Positions 57,075-64,000 of a stretch of DNA of 64,000 bases are shown piece after piece. This stretch comes from Amycolatopsis pithecellobii (GTDB taxonomy: Bacteria; Actinomycetota; Actinomycetes; Mycobacteriales; Pseudonocardiaceae). Both the position numbers and the translations under genes were made by a program. The DNA lies in assembly GCF_009707865.1 (NCBI RefSeq), contig NZ_WMBA01000005.1:62001-126000 (forward strand). Reading direction: 5' to 3'. The notes beneath the pieces were generated by a model. The model had not been told where the DNA came from. It searched no databases and saw only the letters and a list, made by a program, of their open reading frames with translations. The first letter of the stretch is position 1. Each line of letters starts with the position of its first letter.

Positions 57075-60000
57075 TCAGCTGTCCGTCAACCGCTGCCCGA
57101 TCACATCCGCCACCTGGTCCGGGCGGGTGCGGGTGAAGTAATGCCCGCCGCCGCCGAGCTCGGCCAGGGCCGGTTGCTCGACGAACAAACCCCAGTCGTG
57201 CCAGCCGGTTTCGTAGCCGTCGGTGAGTTTGTCGTCGGTGGCCACCACCATCGTCGCCGGGACGGGCAGCGGCCGCCGGTCCGCCGACCGGCGCCCGGCC
57301 AGCAGGAACTCGTTGGCCAGTGTGGCATCGTGCCGGAACGTGCGCGTCACCAGCTCTTCGAAACCCGCGCCCAGGTGGTCCAGCTCCGCGGTGCCGGTCC
57401 ACGCGGCGAGGTACTGCCGGATGTCGTCGAACGTCAGCGATTCGGTCTCCCGCAAGGTTTCTTCGAGCTGCGCGACGGGGGCCACCAGCATGGCCGCCAA
57501 AAACAGGTGTCGCACCTCGTGGCCGTGCTCCGTGAGCCGCCGTGCGACGTCCAGCGCCAGCGGCGCGCCGTTGCAGTGGCCCCACAACACCACCGGGCCG
57601 GACACGGTGCGCTCGATTTCGGCGGTGACCAGCTCCGCGGTGGCCGCGAAACTGCGCAGATCGTCCACTGTGGACCCCGGCGCGTGCCCGGGCAGCTCCA
57701 CCGCCGCGACCGCCACCCGGCCGTCCAGCCGCGCGACCGCGTCCGCGAGCGGCTTGAAGTGCACGGCATTCCCACCGGCATAAGGCACACACACCACGGT
57801 CGCGGCCGGTTCGGCGACCTCCGAGGTCAGCGGGATCAGCACGCCACCACGGTCTCCCGCGGCCTCCTCGGCGGCCTTGACCAGCTCACCCAGCCGCGAA
57901 AACCGCAGTACATCAGGCAAAGTGACGAGATCGGGCAGCAGCAAGGCAATCTTCATCGCGGCCAGTGAGTTGCCGCCGATCTCGAACAGGTCATCGTCGA
58001 ACCCGATTCGCCCGGCCGGGATGTCCAGTATTTCGCTCCACGCCGCCAACACCCGGCGGCCGACATCGGACAGCCCCGGTTCGGGTTCGGGGCCGCGCAG
58101 GAAGGCGCTCAGTTCGGCCGGGGTCGAGTACCGGTACAGCTCCCGCAACGACACCGGCGGCAGTCCTGCCTGACGCAGTTCGCCGGACAATCGCACCGCG
58201 AGCAGCGAATTGCCGCCCGTGGCAAAGAAATCGTCGTCCGGCTCGATGTGCTCGCCGAGGATCTTGCGCCACACCGCCAGCACGGGATCACCGGTCTCGG
58301 TGGCCGGTTCGGCAGGCGGGGCACTCGTCGCGAGCTTGCTCGTGTCCACCTTTCCGTTGACCGTCAACGGAAGTTCGGACACCAGCGTGACGGCGGCCGG
58401 CACCATGTACTCCGGCAGGTACTTCGCCGCACGCCGCCGGATGTCCATTGTGGACGCAGCAGGCGAGGCCACCACGTAAGCCGCCAGCCGGACGTCGGCG
58501 GCGTCCCCGTCGTCATCGAGGACCACCACGGCGTCGGTCACCCGCGGGTCCTCCAGCAGAACCGAGCGGATCTCCCCCAGTTCGATCCGGAATCCCCGCA
58601 CCTTGACCTGACTGTCGATCCGGCCGAGGTGGTCGAGCCGGCCGTCCTGGCGCAGCCGGCCCAGATCACCGCTGCGGTAAACCCGTTGCCCCGTAACGGA
58701 ATCCGTGACGAACCGGTCGGCCGTCAGGTCCGGCTGGTTCAGGTAATGACTCGCCACGCCCGCGCCACCGACGTAGATCTCGCCGGGCACACCGAAGGGC
58801 TGGACCCGGCCGGCGGTGTCCCGCACGGATACCGACCAGCCCGGCAGCGCTCGCCCGACCGACCGCGAACCGGCGGCGACTTCCCGGGGTGTCACCGTCT
58901 GGCTGGTCACGTGCACCGTGGTCTCGGTGATGCCGAACATGTTCACCACGCGGCACCGGGGGTGGCGGCGCAACCAGCCGGGCAGGATCCGCACGTCCAG
59001 CGGTTCACCGCCGAAGATCACCAGGCGCACCGCGAGGTCACCGGCGCGCCGCTGATCGACCTCGTTGAGCGCGGAGAACGCCGACGGGGTCTGGTTCACG
59101 ATCGTGACCCGGTGCCGCACCAGCAGGTCGTGGAACTCCTCGGGGTCGCGGGCGGTGAAGTACGGCACGACGACGAGCGTCCCGCCGGACAGCAGCGCAC
59201 CCCAGATCTCCCACACCGAGAAGTCGAACGCGCTGGAGTGAAACAACGTCCAGGTGTCCGCCGCGCTCAGGTTCAGGTCCGCGCTGGTCGCGGACAGCAG
59301 CGCGCCGATATTGCGATGCGGCACCGCCACGCCCTTGGGCCGCCCCGTCGAGCCGGAGGTGTAGATGACGTAGGCGATGTCGTCCGCACCTGCCTTGACA
59401 TCCTCGATGGGTGGACCGTCCAGTTCGAACGGACGCAGCACGGTAACGCCGTCCACGGGGAAATCCGCGCCCGCGAGCACCACCCGGATACCCGCGTCGG
59501 CCACCGTGTAGGCCAGCCGCTCCGCCGGATAGGCGGCATCCATCGGGACATACGCGGCACCGGCCTTGAGCACCCCGAGCAGCGCGACCACCAGATCAGC
59601 GTCCCGCTCCAGGCACACGCCGACCCGGTCACCCGGCGCCACGCCGTGTTCGCGCAGCGCACCGGCCACCTGCCCGGCGCGGAAGTCCAGTTCCGCATAA
59701 CTGAGCGTCCGGTCCACATCGGACACCGCGGGGGCGTCCGGTTGCGCCAACGCGACCGTACGGAACAGCTCGTGAATACCGATTTCGGCAGCGGTTTCAC
59801 TCGCCGCTGTCCGTCCTTTTGCGACGATCGTGGCGACCTCGGCGGGGTCCATCAGCTCGATATCGCCGACCGGGGTATCCCGCGAAACGTTCGCCAGCGT
59901 GTCCACGACGCGGCACATGTGCCGGGCGAACTGCGCGGCGATCTCCGGCGCCAGCACGCCCCGGTCGTAGTGGAACGTCCCGCGTAGCGCACCGTCGGCA

Positions 60001-60752
60001 GCGTGCTCCCACGCGAGGGTGGCCGGGAAGACCGGCGCGAGGACGGGCCGGTAGGTGTCCCCGGACCGCTCCTGAGTGACCAGCACGCCGACCGCCGATG
60101 TCGCGCCGGAGGCCGGGGCAGCCTCGAACAGAGCGGACACCGGCGTCGCGTCCTCGACCGGCGTACCCATGACGGTCCAGTGCGTGGCGGCCCGCGGACC
60201 CGCCGTGCACAGGGCGAATTCGGTGCTCTCGCCGTAGCGGGCGAGCACCAGCGAAGTCGCCGCCGCCAGCAGTTCCCGTGCGTCCGTGCCGGTCACCGTG
60301 GTGGTGAGCGGGACGGTCCCGGACCGGCCGGCCTCGGCCGGATCGCCAAGGCCCCACGACAGGCGCGCGGTGTCACCCGGTTCGGGCTCGCCGCCGGGTG
60401 CGGGCAGCTCGACCGGGTGCGCCGGGTCCACGAGCGCCGTGGCCAGCTGATCCAGGGCGCGCCGGTCCACCGCGTCACGCCGGGCGACCAGCACCAGGTC
60501 GGCCACGCCGTCGGTGTAGCCGAGCACGACGGCACGCAGGATCTGCGGCGCGGCACCGATGACCCGGCCGCTTTCCCTTGCGCGGTAACGGTCCGCGGCC
60601 GTCTCGTCCGACGCGATCGGAAGGTCCTCGGTGAACAGCCGCGCGCCGCGAAGCTGTGGCACGCGTTCCGCGAGCGCGGCCAGGTTCGCGCTGAGATCGC
60701 CGGTGCCGGCGGGAAGTCGTCTGGTCAGGCTGTGGCAGGCTTCGCCAGGCAT
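57075..60752 (-). CDS. NRPS module: degenerate C, threonine-reading A, tandem T-T, Cys-type TE
   Basis: A 1225-residue synthetase. Residues 1-320 look like a condensation domain remnant lacking HHxxxDG. The A domain (about 325-805) has TSGSTGRPKG and NGK. Aligning to GrsA, the specificity positions are Asp510, Phe511, Trp514, Asn553, Ile579, Gly581, Met605, Val613, His614 and Lys801, the threonine code. Two carrier domains follow with phosphopantetheine Ser849 and Ser929 (GGNSL each). The terminal TE (about 985-1225) has WGHCNGAPLAL, so Cys1060 stands where Ser is usual. Product: a threonine-derived acyl or beta-lactone-like compound (inference). Stop overlaps a small palindrome with selD. 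Confidence 0.9.
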   Translation of the reverse strand: MPGEACHSLTRRLPAGTGDLSANLAALAERVPQLRGARLFTEDLPIASDETAADRYRARESGRVIGAAPQILRAVVLGYTDGVADLVLVARRDAVDRRALDQLATALVDPAHPVELPAPGGEPEPGDTARLSWGLGDPAEAGRSGTVPLTTTVTGTDARELLAAATSLVLARYGESTEFALCTAGPRAATHWTVMGTPVEDATPVSALFEAAPASGATSAVGVLVTQERSGDTYRPVLAPVFPATLAWEHAADGALRGTFHYDRGVLAPEIAAQFARHMCRVVDTLANVSRDTPVGDIELMDPAEVATIVAKGRTAASETAAEIGIHELFRTVALAQPDAPAVSDVDRTLSYAELDFRAGQVAGALREHGVAPGDRVGVCLERDADLVVALLGVLKAGAAYVPMDAAYPAERLAYTVADAGIRVVLAGADFPVDGVTVLRPFELDGPPIEDVKAGADDIAYVIYTSGSTGRPKGVAVPHRNIGALLSATSADLNLSAADTWTLFHSSAFDFSVWEIWGALLSGGTLVVVPYFTARDPEEFHDLLVRHRVTIVNQTPSAFSALNEVDQRRAGDLAVRLVIFGGEPLDVRILPGWLRRHPRCRVVNMFGITETTVHVTSQTVTPREVAAGSRSVGRALPGWSVSVRDTAGRVQPFGVPGEIYVGGAGVASHYLNQPDLTADRFVTDSVTGQRVYRSGDLGRLRQDGRLDHLGRIDSQVKVRGFRIELGEIRSVLLEDPRVTDAVVVLDDDGDAADVRLAAYVVASPAASTMDIRRRAAKYLPEYMVPAAVTLVSELPLTVNGKVDTSKLATSAPPAEPATETGDPVLAVWRKILGEHIEPDDDFFATGGNSLLAVRLSGELRQAGLPPVSLRELYRYSTPAELSAFLRGPEPEPGLSDVGRRVLAAWSEILDIPAGRIGFDDDLFEIGGNSLAAMKIALLLPDLVTLPDVLRFSRLGELVKAAEEAAGDRGGVLIPLTSEVAEPAATVVCVPYAGGNAVHFKPLADAVARLDGRVAVAAVELPGHAPGSTVDDLRSFAATAELVTAEIERTVSGPVVLWGHCNGAPLALDVARRLTEHGHEVRHLFLAAMLVAPVAQLEETLRETESLTFDDIRQYLAAWTGTAELDHLGAGFEELVTRTFRHDATLANEFLLAGRRSADRRPLPVPATMVVATDDKLTDGYETGWHDWGLFVEQPALAELGGGGHYFTRTRPDQVADVIGQRLTDS
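57663..57675. repeat. GTCCACTGTGGAC copy
   Basis: Exact copy of the iterated near-palindrome, inside the NRPS thioesterase region. Confidence 0.7.
58443..58455. repeat. GTCCATTGTGGAC copy
   Basis: Exact copy of the iterated near-palindrome, inside the NRPS gene. Confidence 0.7.
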
Positions 60753-60770
60753 CGTGGGTCCTTTGCTCGG

Positions 60771-61595
60771 TCAGCGTGCGGAGAATCCGGCGTCCACCGT
60801 GGTCACCGTGCCGGTGACCTTGCGGGAGTCGGCGCCGGCGAGCCAGAGTGCGGCGCCGGCGACCTCGGCGGGGTCCACCACCGAGTTCATCGCCACCGAC
60901 TCCAGGTCGATGGCTTCCTGTTCCTCGGTACTGATGCCCAGCGAACCGGCGACGACCGAGGTCATCTGGCCGTCGAAGTCCGGGTCGTCCCGGACCGGTC
61001 CCGGGCACAGGGCGTTCACCCGGATGTCGAACGGGGCGTAGTCGAGTGCGGCCGATTTGGTCAGTCCGATCAGCCCGTGCTTGGACGCGACGTAGGCGGC
61101 GAAGTGCCGGTAGCCGACCAGGCCGGCCGTCGAGGAGACGTTGATGATGCTGCCCGAGCGCTGAGCGGTCATGACCGGCGCGACGGCGCGGATCAGCCGC
61201 CACGGCCCGGACAGGTTGACGTCCAGCACGACCGCCCACTCCTGCTCGGTGTAGTCGTGCGCCGGCTTGCCCGCCGGTGCCCCGACGCCCGCGTTGTTGA
61301 TCAGGACGTCGATGCGGCCGAACCGGTCCACCGTGGCTGCGGCGGCGGATCGGACGGCCTCGGCCGAGCGCACGTCCGCCGGGGCCATGAGCACGGACGC
61401 GCCGTGCGCCCGGCACAACTGCGCGGTCCGGCTCAGCTGGTCGCCTGAACCGAGCGGATAGGGCACATCCGGCAGGTCACCCGCGATGTCGATGAGCACG
61501 ACGTCCGCGCCCTCCTCGGCGGCACGCACCGCGCACGCCCGGCCGATCCCCCTGGCCGCGCCGGTGATCACGACGGTACTCCCGGAAAGCTTCAT
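60771..61595 (-). CDS. Mycofactocin-type SDR in the NRPS cluster
   Basis: A 274-residue [31 protein letters not shown] and YVASK are present. An insert after the second strand ([20 protein letters not shown]) is characteristic of mycofactocin-coupled dehydrogenases, which hold a non-exchangeable NAD reoxidised by mycofactocin. ATG 61595 has AAAGG at good spacing; ATG 61613 is less likely. It probably oxidises an alcohol precursor or tailoring site of the NRPS product. Confidence 0.82.
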   Translation of the reverse strand: MKLSGSTVVITGAARGIGRACAVRAAEEGADVVLIDIAGDLPDVPYPLGSGDQLSRTAQLCRAHGASVLMAPADVRSAEAVRSAAAATVDRFGRIDVLINNAGVGAPAGKPAHDYTEQEWAVVLDVNLSGPWRLIRAVAPVMTAQRSGSIINVSSTAGLVGYRHFAAYVASKHGLIGLTKSAALDYAPFDIRVNALCPGPVRDDPDFDGQMTSVVAGSLGISTEEQEAIDLESVAMNSVVDPAEVAGAALWLAGADSRKVTGTVTTVDAGFSAR

Positions 61596-61619
61596 CAAGG
61601 TACCTTTCGCCATCGCCGG

Positions 61620-62318
61620 TCAGCTTTTCGCGAGTGTCGTGGATATCAATTCCAGCAATGGTCCCGGGTCATCCGCCAGATACATGTGACCACCGGCCAT
61701 CCCGGTGCACGAGAATTCCGAGGCGGTCACTTCCCGCCAGCCGTTCACCTCCTCCCGGGAAACGAATTCGTCGGCCTCGGCGAATACTGCACTAATCGGC
61801 ACGGGTAACGGCTCGGCAGCCCGCGGCCGATAGGTTTCGTCCATTTCGAAATCCGCGCGCATGGCCGGCAGCAGCAGCTCCCGCATTTCGGGGATGTCGA
61901 ATGCCGGGTGCCAGTACCCGGTAGTGCGCCGCACGTGAGCCAGGAATTCATCGTCGGTCATTCCGGCGACATCGCTGACGCGGCCCGCCGACGGTGGCCT
62001 TGCCGCGCTGACAAAGAGATGCCGCACGTCCACTCGGCCGTCGTCCAGCAGCCGCCTGGTGACTTCGTACGCCAGAGCCGCGCCGAGAAAACAATGCCCG
62101 AACAGCGCGACCGGACCATTTCCGGCGGTCTCGATCGCAGTTTTCACCACATCGTCGGCGGCGGCGTGCAGGTCCCGGTACGGTTTCTCGTCGACCCGCC
62201 TTTCCCGGCCGGGTAACTGCACCGGCGCGGCCACGACTTCGCGAAGTCCGAGCTTGTTCCACGGATGAAAGAAACTGGCCCCACCGCCCGCGAATGGCAG
62301 GCAGATCAAAGGTAACAC
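61620..62318 (-). CDS. Type II thioesterase with Cys in the nucleophile elbow
   Basis: A 232-residue TE. LICLPFAGGGASFFHPWNKL opens the fold and AGGHMYLADD near the end carries the His. The nucleophile elbow reads GHCFLG (Cys76) instead of GHSMG, with one extra residue. Type II TEs clear misprimed carriers. Directly upstream of the SDR in the NRPS operon. Cys elbows occur in some synthetase TEs, including the NRPS TE next door. Confidence 0.85.
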   Translation of the reverse strand: MLPLICLPFAGGGASFFHPWNKLGLREVVAAPVQLPGRERRVDEKPYRDLHAAADDVVKTAIETAGNGPVALFGHCFLGAALAYEVTRRLLDDGRVDVRHLFVSAARPPSAGRVSDVAGMTDDEFLAHVRRTTGYWHPAFDIPEMRELLLPAMRADFEMDETYRPRAAEPLPVPISAVFAEADEFVSREEVNGWREVTASEFSCTGMAGGHMYLADDPGPLLELISTTLAKS

Positions 62319-62526
62319 GCACAGCCCCCAGACGTGTCCAGCAATTCGTCGTTCGGACCGTAACGCGAGGCGGCTATTTCACGCAAACAATGGCCTGGTA
62401 CGACCGGCGATCGTGCCCGGCAGGACACCGAACCTACCCGAACAGCCGCACCGCCCACATCGTTCATCATGCAGCGCACGAAGTTCGCATCCCGAACTCT
62501 TCTTACCGCAAGGGTTGAGCGAGAGG

Positions 62527-62574
62527 TAGACGCGGGCAAATTCGTTCCGTATCATGAACACACTGTTCACAGTG
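62527..62574 (+). promoter_or_regulatory. Promoter with nested operator dyads for the BKACE operon
   Basis: TAGACG (62527-62532), 17 nt, TATCAT (62550-62555). Over the expected start lie two overlapping perfect dyads: TGAACA CAC TGTTCA (62555-62569) and CACTG TTCA CAGTG (62561-62574). This is a strongly structured operator. The rest of the 320-nt divergent region (62319-62638) shows no gene. Confidence 0.6.
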
Positions 62575-62638
62575 CGCACATTACTGCTACACCGGACGAC
62601 CGCGGCCGGCCCGCGTTCCTGTTGGGAGGAAAACCGGC

Positions 62639-63574
62639 ATGATTACTGCCGACAGTGTGATCATCAGTACCGCCGTGACGGGCTCGGTGCACGTGCCGTC
62701 GCAGAGCGAGTACCTGCCGATCACGCCACAGGAGATCGTGGCGGAGTCGCTGGCCGCCGCGGAAGCCGGTGCCGCGGTCATCCACCTGCACGCCCGGCAT
62801 CCCGAGGACGGCAGGCCCGCGTTCGAACCGAGCGTGTTCGAGCAGATCATCCCGCCGATCGCCGAGCAGTGCGACGCGGTCATCAACATCTCGACCGGCG
62901 GCGCCACCTCGATGACGATCGAGGAGCGGCTCGCCGCCGCGACCCGCTTCTCCCCCGAGCTGGCGTCGCTCAACATGGGATCGATGAACTTCGTCTTCTC
63001 CGGGATCGCCGGGAAGGTGACCGACTGGAAGCACGACTGGGAGAAGCCGTATCTCGAAGGCACCTACGGCCGCCCCTTCGTCAACACGTTCGCGCAGATC
63101 GAGTACACACTGCGGGAGCTGGGCGAGAAGGGCGGCACCCGGTTCGAATACGAGTGCTACGACATCGGGCACCTCTACAGCCTCGCTCACTTCGCCGACC
63201 GCGGCCTTGCCCAGCCGCCCTTCCTCATCCAGGGCGTGTTCGGGGTGGTCGGCGGCATCGGGGCCGACCACGAGAACCTCACGCATATGGTCGCGATCGC
63301 CGACAAGCTCTTCGGCGCCGACTATCACTTCTCCGCCTTCGCCGCCGGGCGGCCGCAGATGCAGTTCGGTACGCACAGCGCGTGGCTCGGCGGGCACGTC
63401 CGGGTCGGGCTCGAGGACAATCTCTACATCGGCAAGGGCGAGAAGGCCAAGAGCAACGCCCAGCAGGTACGCAAGATCCGCGAGGTGCTCACCGATCTCG
63501 GCAGGCCCATCGCGACCCCGGCCGACGCCCGCCGGATGCTCGCCCTCAAGGGCGCCGAGAACATCAAGCTGTAG
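62639..63574 (+). CDS. BKACE-family beta-keto acid cleavage enzyme
   Basis: A 311-residue enzyme of the 3-keto-5-aminohexanoate cleavage (Kce/BKACE) family. AAVIHLHARHPEDGRP has the zinc-binding His pair, INISTGGATSMTIEERL the substrate loop, and YDIGHLYSLAHF and GGHVRVGLEDNLY later motifs. BKACEs swap a beta-keto acid with acetyl-CoA to give a CoA ester and acetoacetate. GGGAGGA precedes ATG 62639. In this cluster it could supply a CoA-activated building block. Confidence 0.88.
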   Translation: MITADSVIISTAVTGSVHVPSQSEYLPITPQEIVAESLAAAEAGAAVIHLHARHPEDGRPAFEPSVFEQIIPPIAEQCDAVINISTGGATSMTIEERLAAATRFSPELASLNMGSMNFVFSGIAGKVTDWKHDWEKPYLEGTYGRPFVNTFAQIEYTLRELGEKGGTRFEYECYDIGHLYSLAHFADRGLAQPPFLIQGVFGVVGGIGADHENLTHMVAIADKLFGADYHFSAFAAGRPQMQFGTHSAWLGGHVRVGLEDNLYIGKGEKAKSNAQQVRKIREVLTDLGRPIATPADARRMLALKGAENIKL

Positions 63575-63757
63575 GGAGCGTTTTGAAAGTGGCTTGCCTA
63601 GCGGTGCGGGTAGCGGAACCTCAGTCCCGCCCGCCAGCCCGACCACCAGCCCTGGCGGACACGCTGCGCGCGGCAGCACCTTCGCCACGTCGGCGCTGTC
63701 CTCGCGAGGAACCACCTGAGAATTCGGCAGCAGAGTGCAAGCTGACGGCCCACAGCA

Positions 63758-63772
63758 AGCGGCTCCGCCGCT
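63758..63772 (+). terminator. Hairpin between BKACE and the next SDR
   Basis: AGCGGC (63758-63763) TCC GCCGCT (63767-63772) gives a 6-bp stem with a 3-nt loop followed by GATAAAAC. The 240-nt gap (63575-63815) holds no gene; the hairpin may end or attenuate the BKACE transcript. Confidence 0.4.
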
Positions 63773-63815
63773 GATAAAACACAACCTGGTACCGAGAACC
63801 GAGAGGAAAGACAAC

Positions 63816-64000
63816 GTGTCCGAGAACGCATCCGGGTTGCTCGCCGGCAAAGTCGTGCTCCTGGTGGGCGCGAGCGCGGGCATCGGCGCCGACGCCGCAT
63901 CGGTCTTCGCCGAGGAAGGTGCCTCCCTCATGCTCACCGCCCGCTCGGAGGACGCGCTGGCCACGCTCACCGAGAAGCTCACCTCGGCCGGGCACGACGT
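63816..64000 (+). CDS. Short-chain dehydrogenase, N-terminal part
   Basis: GTG 63816 with GAGAGGAAAG upstream begins MSENASGLLAGKVVLLVGAS, then AGIGADAASVFAEEGA, the glycine-rich NAD(P) site (GASAGIG) of an SDR. The gene runs off the right edge after about 61 codons. It is the second gene of the BKACE unit. Confidence 0.85.
   Translation, partial: MSENASGLLAGKVVLLVGASAGIGADAASVFAEEGASLMLTARSEDALATLTEKLTSAGHD

Noticed and set aside
57064-57078. 15-bp palindrome CTGAG-CCGGC-CTCAG covering both the selD and NRPS stop codons
   Set aside because: Too short and no U-run to call a terminator; partly dictated by the two stop codons.
1-64000. CRISPR arrays, rRNA, transposase or integrase genes
   Set aside because: No regularly spaced direct repeats, rRNA sequence or recombinase motifs were seen on either strand.

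Overview
The window is high-GC actinobacterial DNA. It has abundant GTG/TTG starts, TGATG/ATGA/GTGA coupled operons, a GAF-ANTAR regulator, STAS anti-anti-sigma factors, two-domain LigD and NRPS/3,4-AHBA genes. Gene style suggests a Pseudonocardiales organism, probably Amycolatopsis-like; this is inference and no marker gene is present. No transposase, CRISPR array, rRNA or replication origin was seen. The only RNA gene found is a selenocysteine tRNA.

Layout. (1) 0-8.3 kb is the edge of a biosynthetic cluster: the 3-amino-4-hydroxybenzoate gene pair (griI-like, and griH-like running off the left edge), a free-standing adenylating ligase, a small unknown protein, a LuxR-type ATPase regulator, a TetR/MFS pair, a LipB-like acyltransferase and an unusual YqcI/YcgG-heme-oxygenase-like protein fused to a cupin. 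(2) 8.3-18 kb holds assorted metabolic and transport genes (APC permease, SDR, PepSY protein, Ca/H antiporter, TetR, glutamate-type binding lipoprotein, acyl-CoA ligase, amidohydrolase). (3) 18-33.6 kb is a stress-type island: LigD, NRAMP-like transporter with PRC-barrel proteins, ATP-grasp enzyme, CBS protein, P450, STAS protein, DUF2795, epimerase, GAF-ANTAR regulator and SDR. Many of its genes carry a GNNT-N15-GGGTA promoter of the SigB/SigF type, and several neighbours are decayed (hemerythrin, flavoprotein, topoisomerase IB).

(4) 33.7-48.8 kb is a surface-glycan locus: six glycosyltransferases or glycosyltransferase domains, a pyruvyltransferase-like protein, UDP-xylose synthase, a NodU-type carbamoyltransferase, a complete ADP-heptose pathway (GmhA, HldE and a GT2-GmhB fusion), two GT9 heptosyltransferases and UDP-glucose dehydrogenase. 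Three of its transcription units start with the same SigB-type promoter. (5) 48.6-50 kb is a gene graveyard of at least five broken genes plus a 91-bp element with 11-bp perfect terminal inverted repeats. (6) 50-57 kb has a membrane protein, an FAD oxidoreductase, a second STAS gene, and the full selenocysteine toolkit selB-selA-selC-selD.

(7) 57-64 kb is the start of a second biosynthetic cluster. It contains an NRPS module whose adenylation domain reads as threonine (D-F-W-N-I-G-M-V-H-K), with two carrier domains and a thioesterase with Cys in place of the usual Ser. Also present are a mycofactocin-type SDR, a second Cys-type thioesterase, and divergently a beta-keto acid cleavage enzyme and another SDR that runs off the right edge. 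How genes cooperate across blocks is inferred only from adjacency, promoter motifs and translational coupling.
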